DNA of 64,000 nucleotides from Amycolatopsis sp. FBCC-B4732 (GTDB taxonomy: Bacteria > Actinomycetota > Actinomycetes > Mycobacteriales > Pseudonocardiaceae): assembly GCF_023008405.1 (NCBI RefSeq), contig NZ_CP095376.1:10024501-10088500 (forward strand), given 5' to 3'. Numbering within the stretch: the first letter of the stretch is position 1; each line of letters starts with the position of its first letter. A program made the position numbers and the translations under genes. This document shows positions 50,837-59,077 of the stretch, in pieces. The notes beneath the pieces are model-generated. The model did no database searches. It worked only from the letters and a program-made list of their open reading frames with translations, and had not been told where the DNA came from.

Positions 50837-51666
50837 CCGCGATTGCGGAAGGTGCGGGCGGCCAGGGTCGAGCCCGCCACCGCGGCCACCGCCGCGATCA
50901 CCAGGGCCGTCAGCACCGACCAGCCGATCGGGCGGGCCAGTGCCAGCGCGCGGGTCGCGTCGATCGCGTACGTCAGCGGGTTGACCGCCGAGACCGCCCG
51001 GACCCATGCCGGCATCGTGTCCAGCGGCATGTACGCGCTCGAGGAGAACATCAGCGGGAACATCACCACGAACGACGCCGCCTGCAGGGTTTCCGCCTTG
51101 CGCAGCCACGTCGTGATCGCGACGAACACCCAGCTCAGGCACCAGCCCACCACCAGCGTCAGCAGCAGCGCCAGCCCGAGGCCCAGCACGCCGCCCGCCG
51201 GGCGGAAGCCGAGGAACAGCACGCTCGCCAGCGCCGTCACCACCAGCTGGACGGCCAGCCGCGCGGAGTCGGCCAGGGTGCGGGCGACCAGCACCGAGAC
51301 CAGCGAGATCGGCAGGCAGCGGAGCCGGCCGGTGAAGCCGCCGTAGATCTCCGCCAGCAGGCCCGCGCCCGAGCTCATCGCCGTCGTCATCGCGATGTTC
51401 ACCAGCGTCGCCGGCACCAGGAAGTTCACGTAACCCTGGTACGCCGCCACGCCCGGCAGGGCGCCGACGCCGCTGAACACCTGGCTGAACAGCAACAGCA
51501 GGACCACCGGCTGCAACAGTCCGAAGAAGACCAGCCGCCGGTCGCCGAACGCCGTGCGCAGCGAACGGCCGGCCAGCACGCGGACCTGCGTCCAGAAGCC
51601 GGATTCCGGCCACGCCGTGGGATCGCCGAGCGCGGAGACGGCCGCCCGGTGCCGTGCCTGCGTCAC
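50833..51666 (-). CDS. ABC-2 type transporter permease (DrrB-like)
   Basis: 277 residues from GTG 51666 (GTGA overlap with the ATPase gene). After a cytoplasmic start (~40 residues) there are six hydrophobic segments, e.g. LVFFGLLQPVVLLLLFSQVF, VLGLGLALLLTLVVGWCLSW, SFVVMFPLMFSSSAYMPLD and a final IGWSVLTALVIAAVAAVAG. The motif FVVMFPLMFSSSAYMPLDTMP is typical of DrrB-like drug/lipid exporters. Together with the ATPase it should export the locus product. Confidence 0.85.
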   Translation of the reverse strand: MTQARHRAAVSALGDPTAWPESGFWTQVRVLAGRSLRTAFGDRRLVFFGLLQPVVLLLLFSQVFSGVGALPGVAAYQGYVNFLVPATLVNIAMTTAMSSGAGLLAEIYGGFTGRLRCLPISLVSVLVARTLADSARLAVQLVVTALASVLFLGFRPAGGVLGLGLALLLTLVVGWCLSWVFVAITTWLRKAETLQAASFVVMFPLMFSSSAYMPLDTMPAWVRAVSAVNPLTYAIDATRALALARPIGWSVLTALVIAAVAAVAGSTLAARTFRNRG

Positions 51667-52598
51667 CAGCCGACCGCCGTCCGGTGCAGGGACAGGTAGA
51701 CGTCGTCGAGCGTCGGCTCGGTCACCGTCAGGTCCCGCAGCGGCGCGCCCGCCGTGTCGAGCGCGCGCACCAGCACGGGGATGTCGCCGGGCCCGGTCAG
51801 CGGCACGGCGAGGACGAGCCCGGTGCGCCCGGCCGCCATTCCCAAGCGGGACAACGCGTCCACGGCCCGCTGCAGCGCCAGCTCGGTGCCGAACGTCAGC
51901 GTCGCCGTCCGGTTGCCCAGGCGCCCCTTGAGCTGCGCCGGCGTCCCGGACACCGTGATGTGCCCGAGGCCGAGGACGACGACGTGGTCGGCCAGCCGGT
52001 CGGCCTCTTCGAGGTACTGGGTGGTGAGCACGACGGTCGTGCCGCGCGCCGCGAGCCCTTCCACGATCGACCACAGCCCGGACCGGCTCACCGGGTCCAG
52101 CCCGGTCGTCGGTTCGTCGAGGAACAGCACCTGGGGCGCGCCGACGAGGCCCGCGGCCAGGTCCAGCCGCCGCCGCATGCCGCCGGAATACGTGCCGGCC
52201 CGCCGGTCGGCGGCGTCTTCGAGGCCGAAGGACGCGATCAGCTCGGCGGCCCGCGCCTGCGCCTGCCGCGGTTTCGCGCCCAGCAGCCGCGCGATCAGCA
52301 CGAGGTTCCCGCGCCCGGACAGGGCGTCGTCGACCGCGGCGAACTGGCCGGTCACCCCGATCCGCCGCCGGACCGCGCGCCCGCGTTGCACGACGTCGTA
52401 GCCGCACACGCGGGCCGTGCCCGCACTCGGCCGGACGCGGGTGCTGAGGATGTCGATCAGCGTGGTCTTCCCGGCGCCGTTGTGGCCGAGGACCGCCAGC
52501 ACCGCGCCGCGGGCGACGGTCAGGCTGATCCCGGCGAGCGCGGTGACTTCGCCGTACTGCTTCGCGAGGTCGGTCACGGCGATGACCGGCTGGTTCAT
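51663..52598 (-). CDS. ABC transporter ATP-binding protein (DrrA-like)
   Basis: 311 residues from ATG 52598, after AAGGAG. Walker A GHNGAGKTT (38-46), signature YSGGM (137-141), Walker B VLFLDEPTTG (157-166) and the switch histidine replaced by Gln in LTTQYLEEADRLADH, as in DrrA proteins. The C-terminal ~90 residues are the DrrA regulatory extension (TEPTLDDVYLSLHRTA). It powers the permease encoded after it. Divergent from the secreted-protein/mce operon. Confidence 0.9.
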   Translation of the reverse strand: MNQPVIAVTDLAKQYGEVTALAGISLTVARGAVLAVLGHNGAGKTTLIDILSTRVRPSAGTARVCGYDVVQRGRAVRRRIGVTGQFAAVDDALSGRGNLVLIARLLGAKPRQAQARAAELIASFGLEDAADRRAGTYSGGMRRRLDLAAGLVGAPQVLFLDEPTTGLDPVSRSGLWSIVEGLAARGTTVVLTTQYLEEADRLADHVVVLGLGHITVSGTPAQLKGRLGNRTATLTFGTELALQRAVDALSRLGMAAGRTGLVLAVPLTGPGDIPVLVRALDTAGAPLRDLTVTEPTLDDVYLSLHRTAVGW

Positions 52599-52852
52599 GG
52601 CCGCTCCTTCCCCTACTTTCGGAAAAGGTAACGGGACGCGGGCGCTGCGAGCAAGAAGATCGCGGCCACCGGCCGTGCGCGTGACAATTTCCGCCGCCCC
52701 GATCCGTCCGCACGTGACAAGCGCTGACCTGCATGACCCTTCCCGGCGGGGGCGTTCCCATGCGCGTGACAAAGAAATCCGAGCGGCTTGTTCGGCCGGA
52801 ATCGCGGAGGTAGTTTTCGCTGAAATTCCCCCATTCCCTGAGGTGACGACCC
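52599..52852. promoter_or_regulatory. Divergent control region with three GCRCGTGACAA copies
   Basis: Copies at 52677-52687, 52710-52720 and 52762-52772 (GCGCGTGACAA, GCACGTGACAA, GCGCGTGACAA), all in the same direction. A fourth copy (GCGTGACAA, 54441-54449) lies upstream of the next secreted-protein gene. They could be regulator sites or -35-like elements for the mce operon and the exporter. Confidence 0.5.
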
Positions 52853-54415
52853 GTGAGATTTTCGTGGAAGTCGAGAAAGCCCGCGTACGGCTTGGCCGCC
52901 GCTACCGTCGCGGGGGTCGCGGCGACCGTCGTGCTCGTCGGGGCCGGGCCGACCGAGGCCGCGCCGGTGAGCTTGACGTTGAACTACAACTGCCCGTTCC
53001 CGCTGATCGGCGACCAGGTGCTGGCGGTGAAGATCGACACGAACCTGCCCGACAACGCCGTCGCGGGTGCCTCGTCGACGCCGATCACCTTCGACGTCGA
53101 CGTCACCGTGCCGGAGACCGCCACCGAGGGCCTCGCCCTGGTCGGCGCCACCTCGCTCGACGGCTCGGCGAAGGCCGCGGCGCAGCTCAAGTACCCGGTC
53201 GACAAAACGCTGAACCTGAACCTGCCGCTGACCATCGCGTCGACGCCGGTGCCGCCCTCGGGCGCGTTCCACGTCAAGAGCAGCGGCAAGGCGCCGGCGG
53301 TGACGTTCCCCAGCCCCGGCACCGCGTCGGTGACGGTCGGGAACTTCAGCACCACGATGACCCCGCGCACGGCGGACGGCCAGCCGACCGACCTGGGCAC
53401 GTTCACCTCGGACTGCGTCGCCGTCCCGGGCCAGAACCAGCAGCTGGGCACGTTCGAGATCAAGCCGGCGGGCGGCACCACGACGCCGACGACCCCGACC
53501 ACGCCCACGACGCCGACCACGCCGACGACTCCCACCACGGAGCCGACGACCCCGACGACGGAGCCGACCACTCCGACCACGGAGCCGACGACTCCCACGA
53601 CGGAGCCCACGACTCCGACGACCGAGCCGACCACTCCGACTACGGAGCCGACGACTCCCACGACGGAGCCGACGACCCCGACCACGGAACCGACGACTCC
53701 CACCACGGAGCCGACGACCCCGACGACGGAGCCCACGACTCCCACGACGGAGCCGACCACTCCGACGACCGAGCCGACGACCCCGACCACGGAGCCGACC
53801 ACTCCCACCACGGAGCCCACCACGCCGACGACGGAGCCGACCACGCCGACCACGGAACCGTCGACGCCCACCAGCGAGCCGACGACCCAGCCGACCACGC
53901 CGCCGGGCGGCGTCGAGGTCAAGTACTCGGTCAAGGGCAAGTCGGTCCTCAAGCAGCTGCACGCCACGCTGCCGCTCGGCCCGGGCAGCCTGGACGCGAA
54001 GCTCGACGCCGCGTCCGGCAAGTTCGGCGCCCAGCTCGCGCTGCCGAAGTCGGACGTGGACTTCCGCGTCCTCGGCTTCATCCCGGCGTCCGCGACGGTG
54101 AAGCTCGACCAGGCCGGTGCGATCAACGGCACGCTCACCGGCGGTGCGGTCAAGGCGAACGCGCGGATCGACGTCCAGCTGACCAAGGTGCGGGTCTTCG
54201 GATTCCCGATCCTGCAGTCGAAGTCGTGCCACACGGTGAAGCCGGCCGACGTGCCGCTCGTCTCGGCGCCCGGGTTCGACCCGCTCAAGGGCGGCAAGCT
54301 GACCGCGACGTACGGCATCCCGCAGTTCACCGGGTGCGGGTTCCTGACCGGGCTGATCAGCGGGCTCACCTCCGGCCCCGGCAACAAGCTGGAAGTGACC
54401 CTCACCAAGAAGTGA
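52853..54415 (+). CDS. Secreted DUF6801-like protein with Thr/Pro/Glu repeat linker
   Basis: 520 residues from GTG 52853 (GAGGTG upstream). Signal segment to about residue 37 (LAAATVAGVAATVVLVGAGP, EAAP cleavage). Residues ~38-205 match the DUF6801 pattern (LTLNYNCPFPLIGDQ, VAKIDTNLP-type beta strands, paired cysteines). Residues ~209-345 are about eighteen TPTTEP units, a rod-like, probably glycosylated wall-spanning linker. Residues ~350-520 are a second beta domain with Cys pairs (SKSCHTVKPADVPLV, FTGCGFLTGLISGLTSGPGN) that resembles the end of the next gene's product. Likely a surface protein linked to the mce system. Confidence 0.7.
   Translation: MRFSWKSRKPAYGLAAATVAGVAATVVLVGAGPTEAAPVSLTLNYNCPFPLIGDQVLAVKIDTNLPDNAVAGASSTPITFDVDVTVPETATEGLALVGATSLDGSAKAAAQLKYPVDKTLNLNLPLTIASTPVPPSGAFHVKSSGKAPAVTFPSPGTASVTVGNFSTTMTPRTADGQPTDLGTFTSDCVAVPGQNQQLGTFEIKPAGGTTTPTTPTTPTTPTTPTTPTTEPTTPTTEPTTPTTEPTTPTTEPTTPTTEPTTPTTEPTTPTTEPTTPTTEPTTPTTEPTTPTTEPTTPTTEPTTPTTEPTTPTTEPTTPTTEPTTPTTEPTTPTTEPSTPTSEPTTQPTTPPGGVEVKYSVKGKSVLKQLHATLPLGPGSLDAKLDAASGKFGAQLALPKSDVDFRVLGFIPASATVKLDQAGAINGTLTGGAVKANARIDVQLTKVRVFGFPILQSKSCHTVKPADVPLVSAPGFDPLKGGKLTATYGIPQFTGCGFLTGLISGLTSGPGNKLEVTLTKK
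53476..53890 (+). repeat. In-frame 18-bp tandem repeat (TPTTEP)
   Basis: About eighteen imperfect copies of an 18-bp unit coding TPTTEP, preceded by shorter TPT units. Codons vary between copies (acc/acg/act, gag/gaa), so it is an older, selected coding repeat, not a fresh expansion. Confidence 0.85.
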
Positions 54416-54440
54416 AGTAGTGGCGAGAAAACGCAGACCC

Positions 54441-54449
54441 GCGTGACAA
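54441..54449 (+). promoter_or_regulatory. GCGTGACAA motif, fourth copy
   Basis: Same motif as the three copies at 52677-52772, here 78 bp upstream of the second secreted-protein gene. Confidence 0.4.
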
Positions 54450-54526
54450 GAACGTGAACAACCCTTGTCCCGCAACGAGAATCGTCAGTAGCTTCGGAAA
54501 GGATCGCCTTCGATGAGGAAGTCCGA

Positions 54527-55255
54527 ATGTCTTCGCTGACCCGGTTCTCGCTGCCGCTCGTGCTGACGCTGGTGGCGTTCTCGTTGGGTGCGGCGGAAGC
54601 CGCACCCAACGAGAACGCGCCGTCGGTGCAAGCGGCCAACCCGATCCCCTTCGGGTTCACCCTCGGGGACGCGCAGCAGCCGACCACGAGCCACGTCGCC
54701 AAGCTCGGGTCGGACATCGCGTTCCCGCCCGGCACCTTCGACGGCGCGCTGGGCGGCCTCACCAGCACCGTGCCGATCACCGGCAAGTTGAACATCCCGC
54801 CCACCGACGGCTACTTCGTCGCGTTCCGGTTCATGGGCACCACCGGCCGGGTCGAGATCGTCCCGGACGGCGACGCCACCGGCACGGCCACCGTGCACAC
54901 GGGCAAGGACAAGGACTGCAAGGCCACGCAGACGAACATCTGCGCCGACACCGACGTGACCGCGAAGGTGTTCATCAAGCTCTCGAACGTGAAGGTGGAC
55001 GGCAAGGCCCTCGAAGTCGGCCCGGACTGCCGGACGGCGCAGCCCGCGTCCGTGACCATCAAGGCGCTGGTGCCGATTTCGCTGCCGGCCCCGCCGGTGA
55101 AGGTGACTTCGACGTTCAGCACGCCCGCGTTCGCCGGGTGCACCGGGCACGAGGACCTGAGCCGGCTGCTCACCGGCCTGGTTTCGGGGCCGGGCAACAC
55201 CTTCGTCTCGAACCTCACGTTGCGCTGCTTCAGCGCCGGGTGCAAGCAAGCATGA
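54527..55255 (+). CDS. Secreted protein coupled to the mce operon
   Basis: 242 residues from ATG 54527 (GAGGAA upstream). Signal peptide to about residue 26 (FSLPLVLTLVAFSLGAAEAA). The mature part is beta-rich with four to six cysteines (KDCKATQTNICADTDVT, GPDCRTAQPAS, FAGCTGHEDLSRLLTGLVSG, LRCFSAGCKQA) and its last ~80 residues parallel the C-terminal domain of the preceding protein (FAGC...LTGLVSGPGNTF against FTGC...ISGLTSGPGNKL). It overlaps yrbEA by ATGA, so it is translated with the transporter and probably acts in the envelope with it. Confidence 0.75.
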   Translation: MSSLTRFSLPLVLTLVAFSLGAAEAAPNENAPSVQAANPIPFGFTLGDAQQPTTSHVAKLGSDIAFPPGTFDGALGGLTSTVPITGKLNIPPTDGYFVAFRFMGTTGRVEIVPDGDATGTATVHTGKDKDCKATQTNICADTDVTAKVFIKLSNVKVDGKALEVGPDCRTAQPASVTIKALVPISLPAPPVKVTSTFSTPAFAGCTGHEDLSRLLTGLVSGPGNTFVSNLTLRCFSAGCKQA

Positions 55256-56046
55256 CCACCCTGCTCAGCGAAGCTCCCCGGAAAGCGGCCAACGGCCTGC
55301 GCGAATTCGGGCGCATGTGCGCCATGGGCCTCGACATCGTCCTCGCGATGTTCCGCCGCCCGTACCAGGTCCGCGAATTCGTCGAGCAGTTCTGGTTCAT
55401 CGCCAGCGTGTCCATCATGCCGGCGATCCTGGTGTCCATCCCGTTCGGCGCGGTCATCTCGCTGCAGCTCGGGTCGCTCACCAGCCAGATCGGCGCCCAG
55501 CAGTTCAACGGCGCCGCCAGCGTCCTGGCCGTCGTGCAGCAGGCGAGCCCGATCGTGACGACGCTGATCATCGCCGGCGCGGGCGGCAGCGCCATCTGCG
55601 CCGACCTCGGCGCACGCAGCATCCGCGAGGAGATCGCCGCGATGGAGGTGCTCGGCGTCTCGCCGATCCACCGGCTGGTCGTGCCGCGGGTGCAGGCCGC
55701 CGTCGGCGTTTCCGTGCTGCTCAACGGCTTGGTCAGCGTCGTCGGCGTGCTGGGCGGCTACTTCTTCAACGTGATCATCCAAGGCGGCACGCCCGGCGCG
55801 TACCTGGCCAGCTTCAACGCCCTCGCGCAGCTGCCGGACCTCGTCGTCAGCTCCGTCAAAGCGGTGATCTTCGGCTACCTCGCCGGGGTGGTCGCGTCCT
55901 ACCGCGGCCTGAACCCGAAGGGCGGCCCCAAGGGCGTCGGCGACGTCGTCAACCAGTCCGTCGTCATCACCTTCCTGCTGCTGTTCTTCGTCAACACCGT
56001 GCTGACCGCGCTGTACCTGCAGCTCGTCCCGGCGAAGGGAACCTGA
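55252..56046 (+). CDS. yrbEA: YrbE/MlaE-type permease A of the mce system
   Basis: 264 residues from ATG 55252. The MlaE permease fold is clear: FVEQFWFIASVSIMPAILVS, the conserved IAGAGGSAICADLGARSIREEIAAMEVLGV region (coupling helix; quoted motif AMEVLGVSPIHRLVVPR), and NPKGGPKGVGDVVNQSVV. About five to six membrane segments. With YrbEB it forms the membrane channel energised by an MceG/Mkl ATPase that must be encoded elsewhere. The substrate of mce systems is lipid or sterol imported through the envelope. Confidence 0.92.
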   Translation: MTTLLSEAPRKAANGLREFGRMCAMGLDIVLAMFRRPYQVREFVEQFWFIASVSIMPAILVSIPFGAVISLQLGSLTSQIGAQQFNGAASVLAVVQQASPIVTTLIIAGAGGSAICADLGARSIREEIAAMEVLGVSPIHRLVVPRVQAAVGVSVLLNGLVSVVGVLGGYFFNVIIQGGTPGAYLASFNALAQLPDLVVSSVKAVIFGYLAGVVASYRGLNPKGGPKGVGDVVNQSVVITFLLLFFVNTVLTALYLQLVPAKGT

Positions 56047-56862
56047 GTGGCCATCCTCGGCAAACCCGGCGACCGGCTGTTCGAACTCGGCGACCAGCTG
56101 ATGTTCTACGTCCGGGCGATCGCGGCCGTCCCGCTCGCGGTGACCCGCTACTTCCGCGAAGTGGTGCGGCTGCTGGCGGAAGTGACGTTCGGCAGCGGCG
56201 CGCTCGCGGTGATCGGCGGCACGATCGGCGTGATGGTCGGGCTGTGCGTGTTCACCGGCGTCACCGTGGGCCTGCAGGGGTTCAGCGCGCTGAACCAGAT
56301 CAACATCTCGGCGATGACCGGGTTCCTGACGGCGTACTTCAACACGCGCGAGATCGCGCCACTCGTCGCCGGGCTCGCGCTTTCGTCCACAGTGGGCAGT
56401 GGCTTCACCGCGCAGCTGGGCGCCATGCGGATCTCGGAGGAGATCGACGCGCTCGAGGTGATGGCCGTGCGGAGCATGCCGTACCTGGTCACCACCCGGA
56501 TCGTCGCGGGGTTCATCGCGATCATCCCGCTGTACGTCATCGGGCTGCTGATCTCCTACTTGGGCTCGCGGCTGACCACCGTCGTCTTCTTCGGCCAGTC
56601 CGGCGGCACCTACGACCACTACTTCACGCTGTTCCTGCCGCCCGGTGACGTGCTGTGGTCGTTCGGCAAGGTGCTCGTCTTCAGCGTCGGCGTGATCCTG
56701 ACCCACTGCTTCTACGGCTACCGCGCTTCCGGCGGGCCGGCCGGGGTGGGCGTCGCGGTCGGCCGGGCCGTGCGGACGTCGATCGTGCTGATCAGCGTGC
56801 TCGACCTGTTCCTGTCCCTGGCCATCTGGGGCGCGACGACGACGGTGAAGGTGTCCGGATGA
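56047..56862 (+). CDS. yrbEB: YrbE/MlaE-type permease B of the mce system
   Basis: 271 residues from GTG 56047, directly after the yrbEA stop. Family features: IGGTIGVMVGLCVFTGVTVG, SSTVGSGFTAQLGAMRISEE and IDALEVMAVRSMPYLVTTR, the coupling region, then several hydrophobic helices. It pairs with YrbEA. ATGA overlap with mceA downstream. Confidence 0.92.
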   Translation: MAILGKPGDRLFELGDQLMFYVRAIAAVPLAVTRYFREVVRLLAEVTFGSGALAVIGGTIGVMVGLCVFTGVTVGLQGFSALNQINISAMTGFLTAYFNTREIAPLVAGLALSSTVGSGFTAQLGAMRISEEIDALEVMAVRSMPYLVTTRIVAGFIAIIPLYVIGLLISYLGSRLTTVVFFGQSGGTYDHYFTLFLPPGDVLWSFGKVLVFSVGVILTHCFYGYRASGGPAGVGVAVGRAVRTSIVLISVLDLFLSLAIWGATTTVKVSG

Positions 56863-58064
56863 GCCGCTTCGCCACGCAGCTCGCCGGGGTCGCGTTCCTC
56901 GGCGTGCTCGTGCTGCTCGGCTACCTCGCGGTCGCGATCTACGACAAGGACTTCGACGACGCCGAGCTGGTGACGCTGAAAGCGGATCGGGTCGGCAACC
57001 AGCTCGCGCCGACCGCCGAGGTCAAGGTCAAGGGCGTGCCGTTCGGCGAGGTCCGGGCGGTGCGCAGCACGCGCACCGGCGCCGAGATCGACCTGGCGCT
57101 CGACCCGGCGAAGATCGGCCAGCTGCCCGGCAACGTCTCCGCGCGGCTGCTGCCGAAAACCGTCTTCGGCGAGCGGTACGTCAACCTCGTGCTGCCCGAC
57201 CGTCCACAGGGGAAGCTCGCCGCGGGCGACGTCATCGCGCAGGACCGCTCGTCGAGCGCGATCGAGCTCGAACGCGTCCTCGGCGACCTGCTGCCGCTGC
57301 TGCGCGCGGTCCAGCCGCAGAAGCTGAACAGCTCCCTCGGCGCGATCTCGCAGGCCCTCGACAACCGGGGGCAGCCGATCGGCGACAGCATCGTGAAGCT
57401 GCAGGACCTGCTGGCCCAGCTGAACCCGCTGATGCCGCAGTTCAAGGCGGACATCACCGGCCTGGCGAACGCGGCGGACGTCTACACCACCGCCGCGCCG
57501 GACATCCTGCAGGCGCTCACCGACCTGTCGACCACCGCGAAGACCATTGCAGACACCCGAGCCGACCTCGACAACCTCTACACGAGCGTCACCAGCGCCA
57601 CCGGGCACCTGAACGACTTCCTGCGGAAGAACAAGGACAACATCATCGGTGTCTCCGCCGCCGGCCGCCCGTCGCTGGAGCTGCTTTCCCAGTACTCGCC
57701 CGAGTTCCCGTGCCTGTTCGACGCGGTGAACCGGCTCAAGCCGCTGATGGAGAAGGCATTGGGCAAGGGCACGAACGAGCCGGGGCTGCACGTCACGCTC
57801 ACCGTGCAGGACCCGCGCGACAAGTACGTCCCCGGCCGGGACACCCCGCGCTTCGACGCCACCGGCGGCCCGAAGTGCTACGGCGGCGGGGCGGCGGCCT
57901 CGGGCGCCGCCTTCGCGACCGACGGTGACCTCGGGCCGGCCAACTCCCCGGGGGAGCGGCAGCTCGTCGCCGAGCTCCTGAAGCCGGCGCTGGGCGCCGT
58001 GCCGGACTGGAGCAGCGTCCTGATCGGACCGGCGCTGCGCGGAACGGAGGTGACCGTCCGATGA
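56859..58064 (+). CDS. mceA: Mce protein A
   Basis: 401 residues from ATG 56859. One N-terminal membrane helix (GVAFLGVLVLLGYLAVAIYD) is followed by the MCE/MlaD beta domain (LAPTAEVKVKGVPFGEVRAV, ~40-120), a long helical tail (LNSSLGAISQALDNRGQPIG and onwards) and a C-terminal Cys-bearing region (EFPCLFDAVNRL, GPKCYGGG). Six Mce proteins form a hetero-hexameric tunnel across the periplasm-like space. Gene position names it MceA. Confidence 0.92.
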   Translation: MSRFATQLAGVAFLGVLVLLGYLAVAIYDKDFDDAELVTLKADRVGNQLAPTAEVKVKGVPFGEVRAVRSTRTGAEIDLALDPAKIGQLPGNVSARLLPKTVFGERYVNLVLPDRPQGKLAAGDVIAQDRSSSAIELERVLGDLLPLLRAVQPQKLNSSLGAISQALDNRGQPIGDSIVKLQDLLAQLNPLMPQFKADITGLANAADVYTTAAPDILQALTDLSTTAKTIADTRADLDNLYTSVTSATGHLNDFLRKNKDNIIGVSAAGRPSLELLSQYSPEFPCLFDAVNRLKPLMEKALGKGTNEPGLHVTLTVQDPRDKYVPGRDTPRFDATGGPKCYGGGAAASGAAFATDGDLGPANSPGERQLVAELLKPALGAVPDWSSVLIGPALRGTEVTVR

Positions 58065-59077
58065 GGAGCATCGCTGGTCCGGCGATCAAGGGCCTGATCT
58101 TCTTTCTCGTCACCGCGGTCGCGACCGGCGTGCTGGCCATCACGATCGCCAACGCCGGCGTCGGCTCGACGATCGGGTACACCGCCCGGTTCACCGACGC
58201 GACGTCGGTCAACCCCGGCGACGAGGTCCGCATGGCCGGCGTCCGGATCGGCCAGGTCGACGCGGTCCGGGTCGTCGAGCACCGCCTCGCCGACGTCGAC
58301 TTCTCCGTCGACCTCACGCACCGCCTGACCGCGTCGGCCGCGGTCACCATCCGCTACCGCAACCTGGTCGGGCAGCGGTACCTCTCGGTCGACCCCGGCG
58401 CCACGGACACCTCGCCGACGCTGGCCGAGGGCGCCGAGATCCCGCTGGACCGGACCACGCCGGCGCTCGACCTCACCGCGTTGTTCAACGGCTTCAAGCC
58501 GCTCTTCCAGGCGCTCTCGCCCAACGACGTCAACCAGCTCTCGTCCGAGATCATCCAGGTGCTGCAGGGCGAGGGGAGCACGATCGAAAGCCTGTTGCGG
58601 CACACGGCGTCGCTGACGTCCACATTGGCCGGGAAAGACGCCGTCATCGGACAGGTGATCGGCAACCTCAACACCGTCCTCGACACCGTGAACGCCCAGG
58701 GCGACCAGTTCGACGCGCTGGTCGACACCACCGCGCAGCTGGTCACCGGCCTCGCCGCGGACGCGAAGCCGATCGGGCAGGCGATCGGCGGGCTCGGCGA
58801 GCTGACCACCGCCACCGCCGGGCTGCTGGAGCAGGGGCGGCAGCCGCTCAAGGACAGCATCACCGCGCTCGGGGACCTGTCGAAGAACCTGGCCGACAAC
58901 ACCCCGGTGTTCCAGCAGTTCGTCGACAACCTGCCGAAGAAGCTCGACCGGATCGGCACGCTGTTCTCCTACGGCTCGTGGGCGAACTTCTACCTCTGCT
59001 CGGTGGAGACCGACGCGAAACCGGCGCCCGGCGGCCCGCCGCCCGGCATTCCCGTCACGGCCGGGAGGTGCCGGTGA
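58061..59077 (+). CDS. mceB: Mce protein B
   Basis: 338 residues from ATG 58061 (ATGA overlap). N-terminal helix (IKGLIFFLVTAVATGVLAIT), MCE domain with SVNPGDEVRMAGVRIGQVDA, then a helical needle domain and a short C-terminal tail with paired cysteines (NFYLCSVETD, VTAGRCR). Part of the Mce tunnel. Confidence 0.92.
   Translation: MRSIAGPAIKGLIFFLVTAVATGVLAITIANAGVGSTIGYTARFTDATSVNPGDEVRMAGVRIGQVDAVRVVEHRLADVDFSVDLTHRLTASAAVTIRYRNLVGQRYLSVDPGATDTSPTLAEGAEIPLDRTTPALDLTALFNGFKPLFQALSPNDVNQLSSEIIQVLQGEGSTIESLLRHTASLTSTLAGKDAVIGQVIGNLNTVLDTVNAQGDQFDALVDTTAQLVTGLAADAKPIGQAIGGLGELTTATAGLLEQGRQPLKDSITALGDLSKNLADNTPVFQQFVDNLPKKLDRIGTLFSYGSWANFYLCSVETDAKPAPGGPPPGIPVTAGRCR

Noticed and set aside
53476..53890. 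CRISPR-like spaced repeats
   Set aside because: The units are 18 bp, directly adjacent, in frame and without unique spacers; they encode a Thr/Pro/Glu linker.
52984..54804. Minus-strand frame of repeated Val-Gly-Ser units
   Set aside because: It is the antisense of the TPTTEP repeat and lacks a plausible start context or domain.
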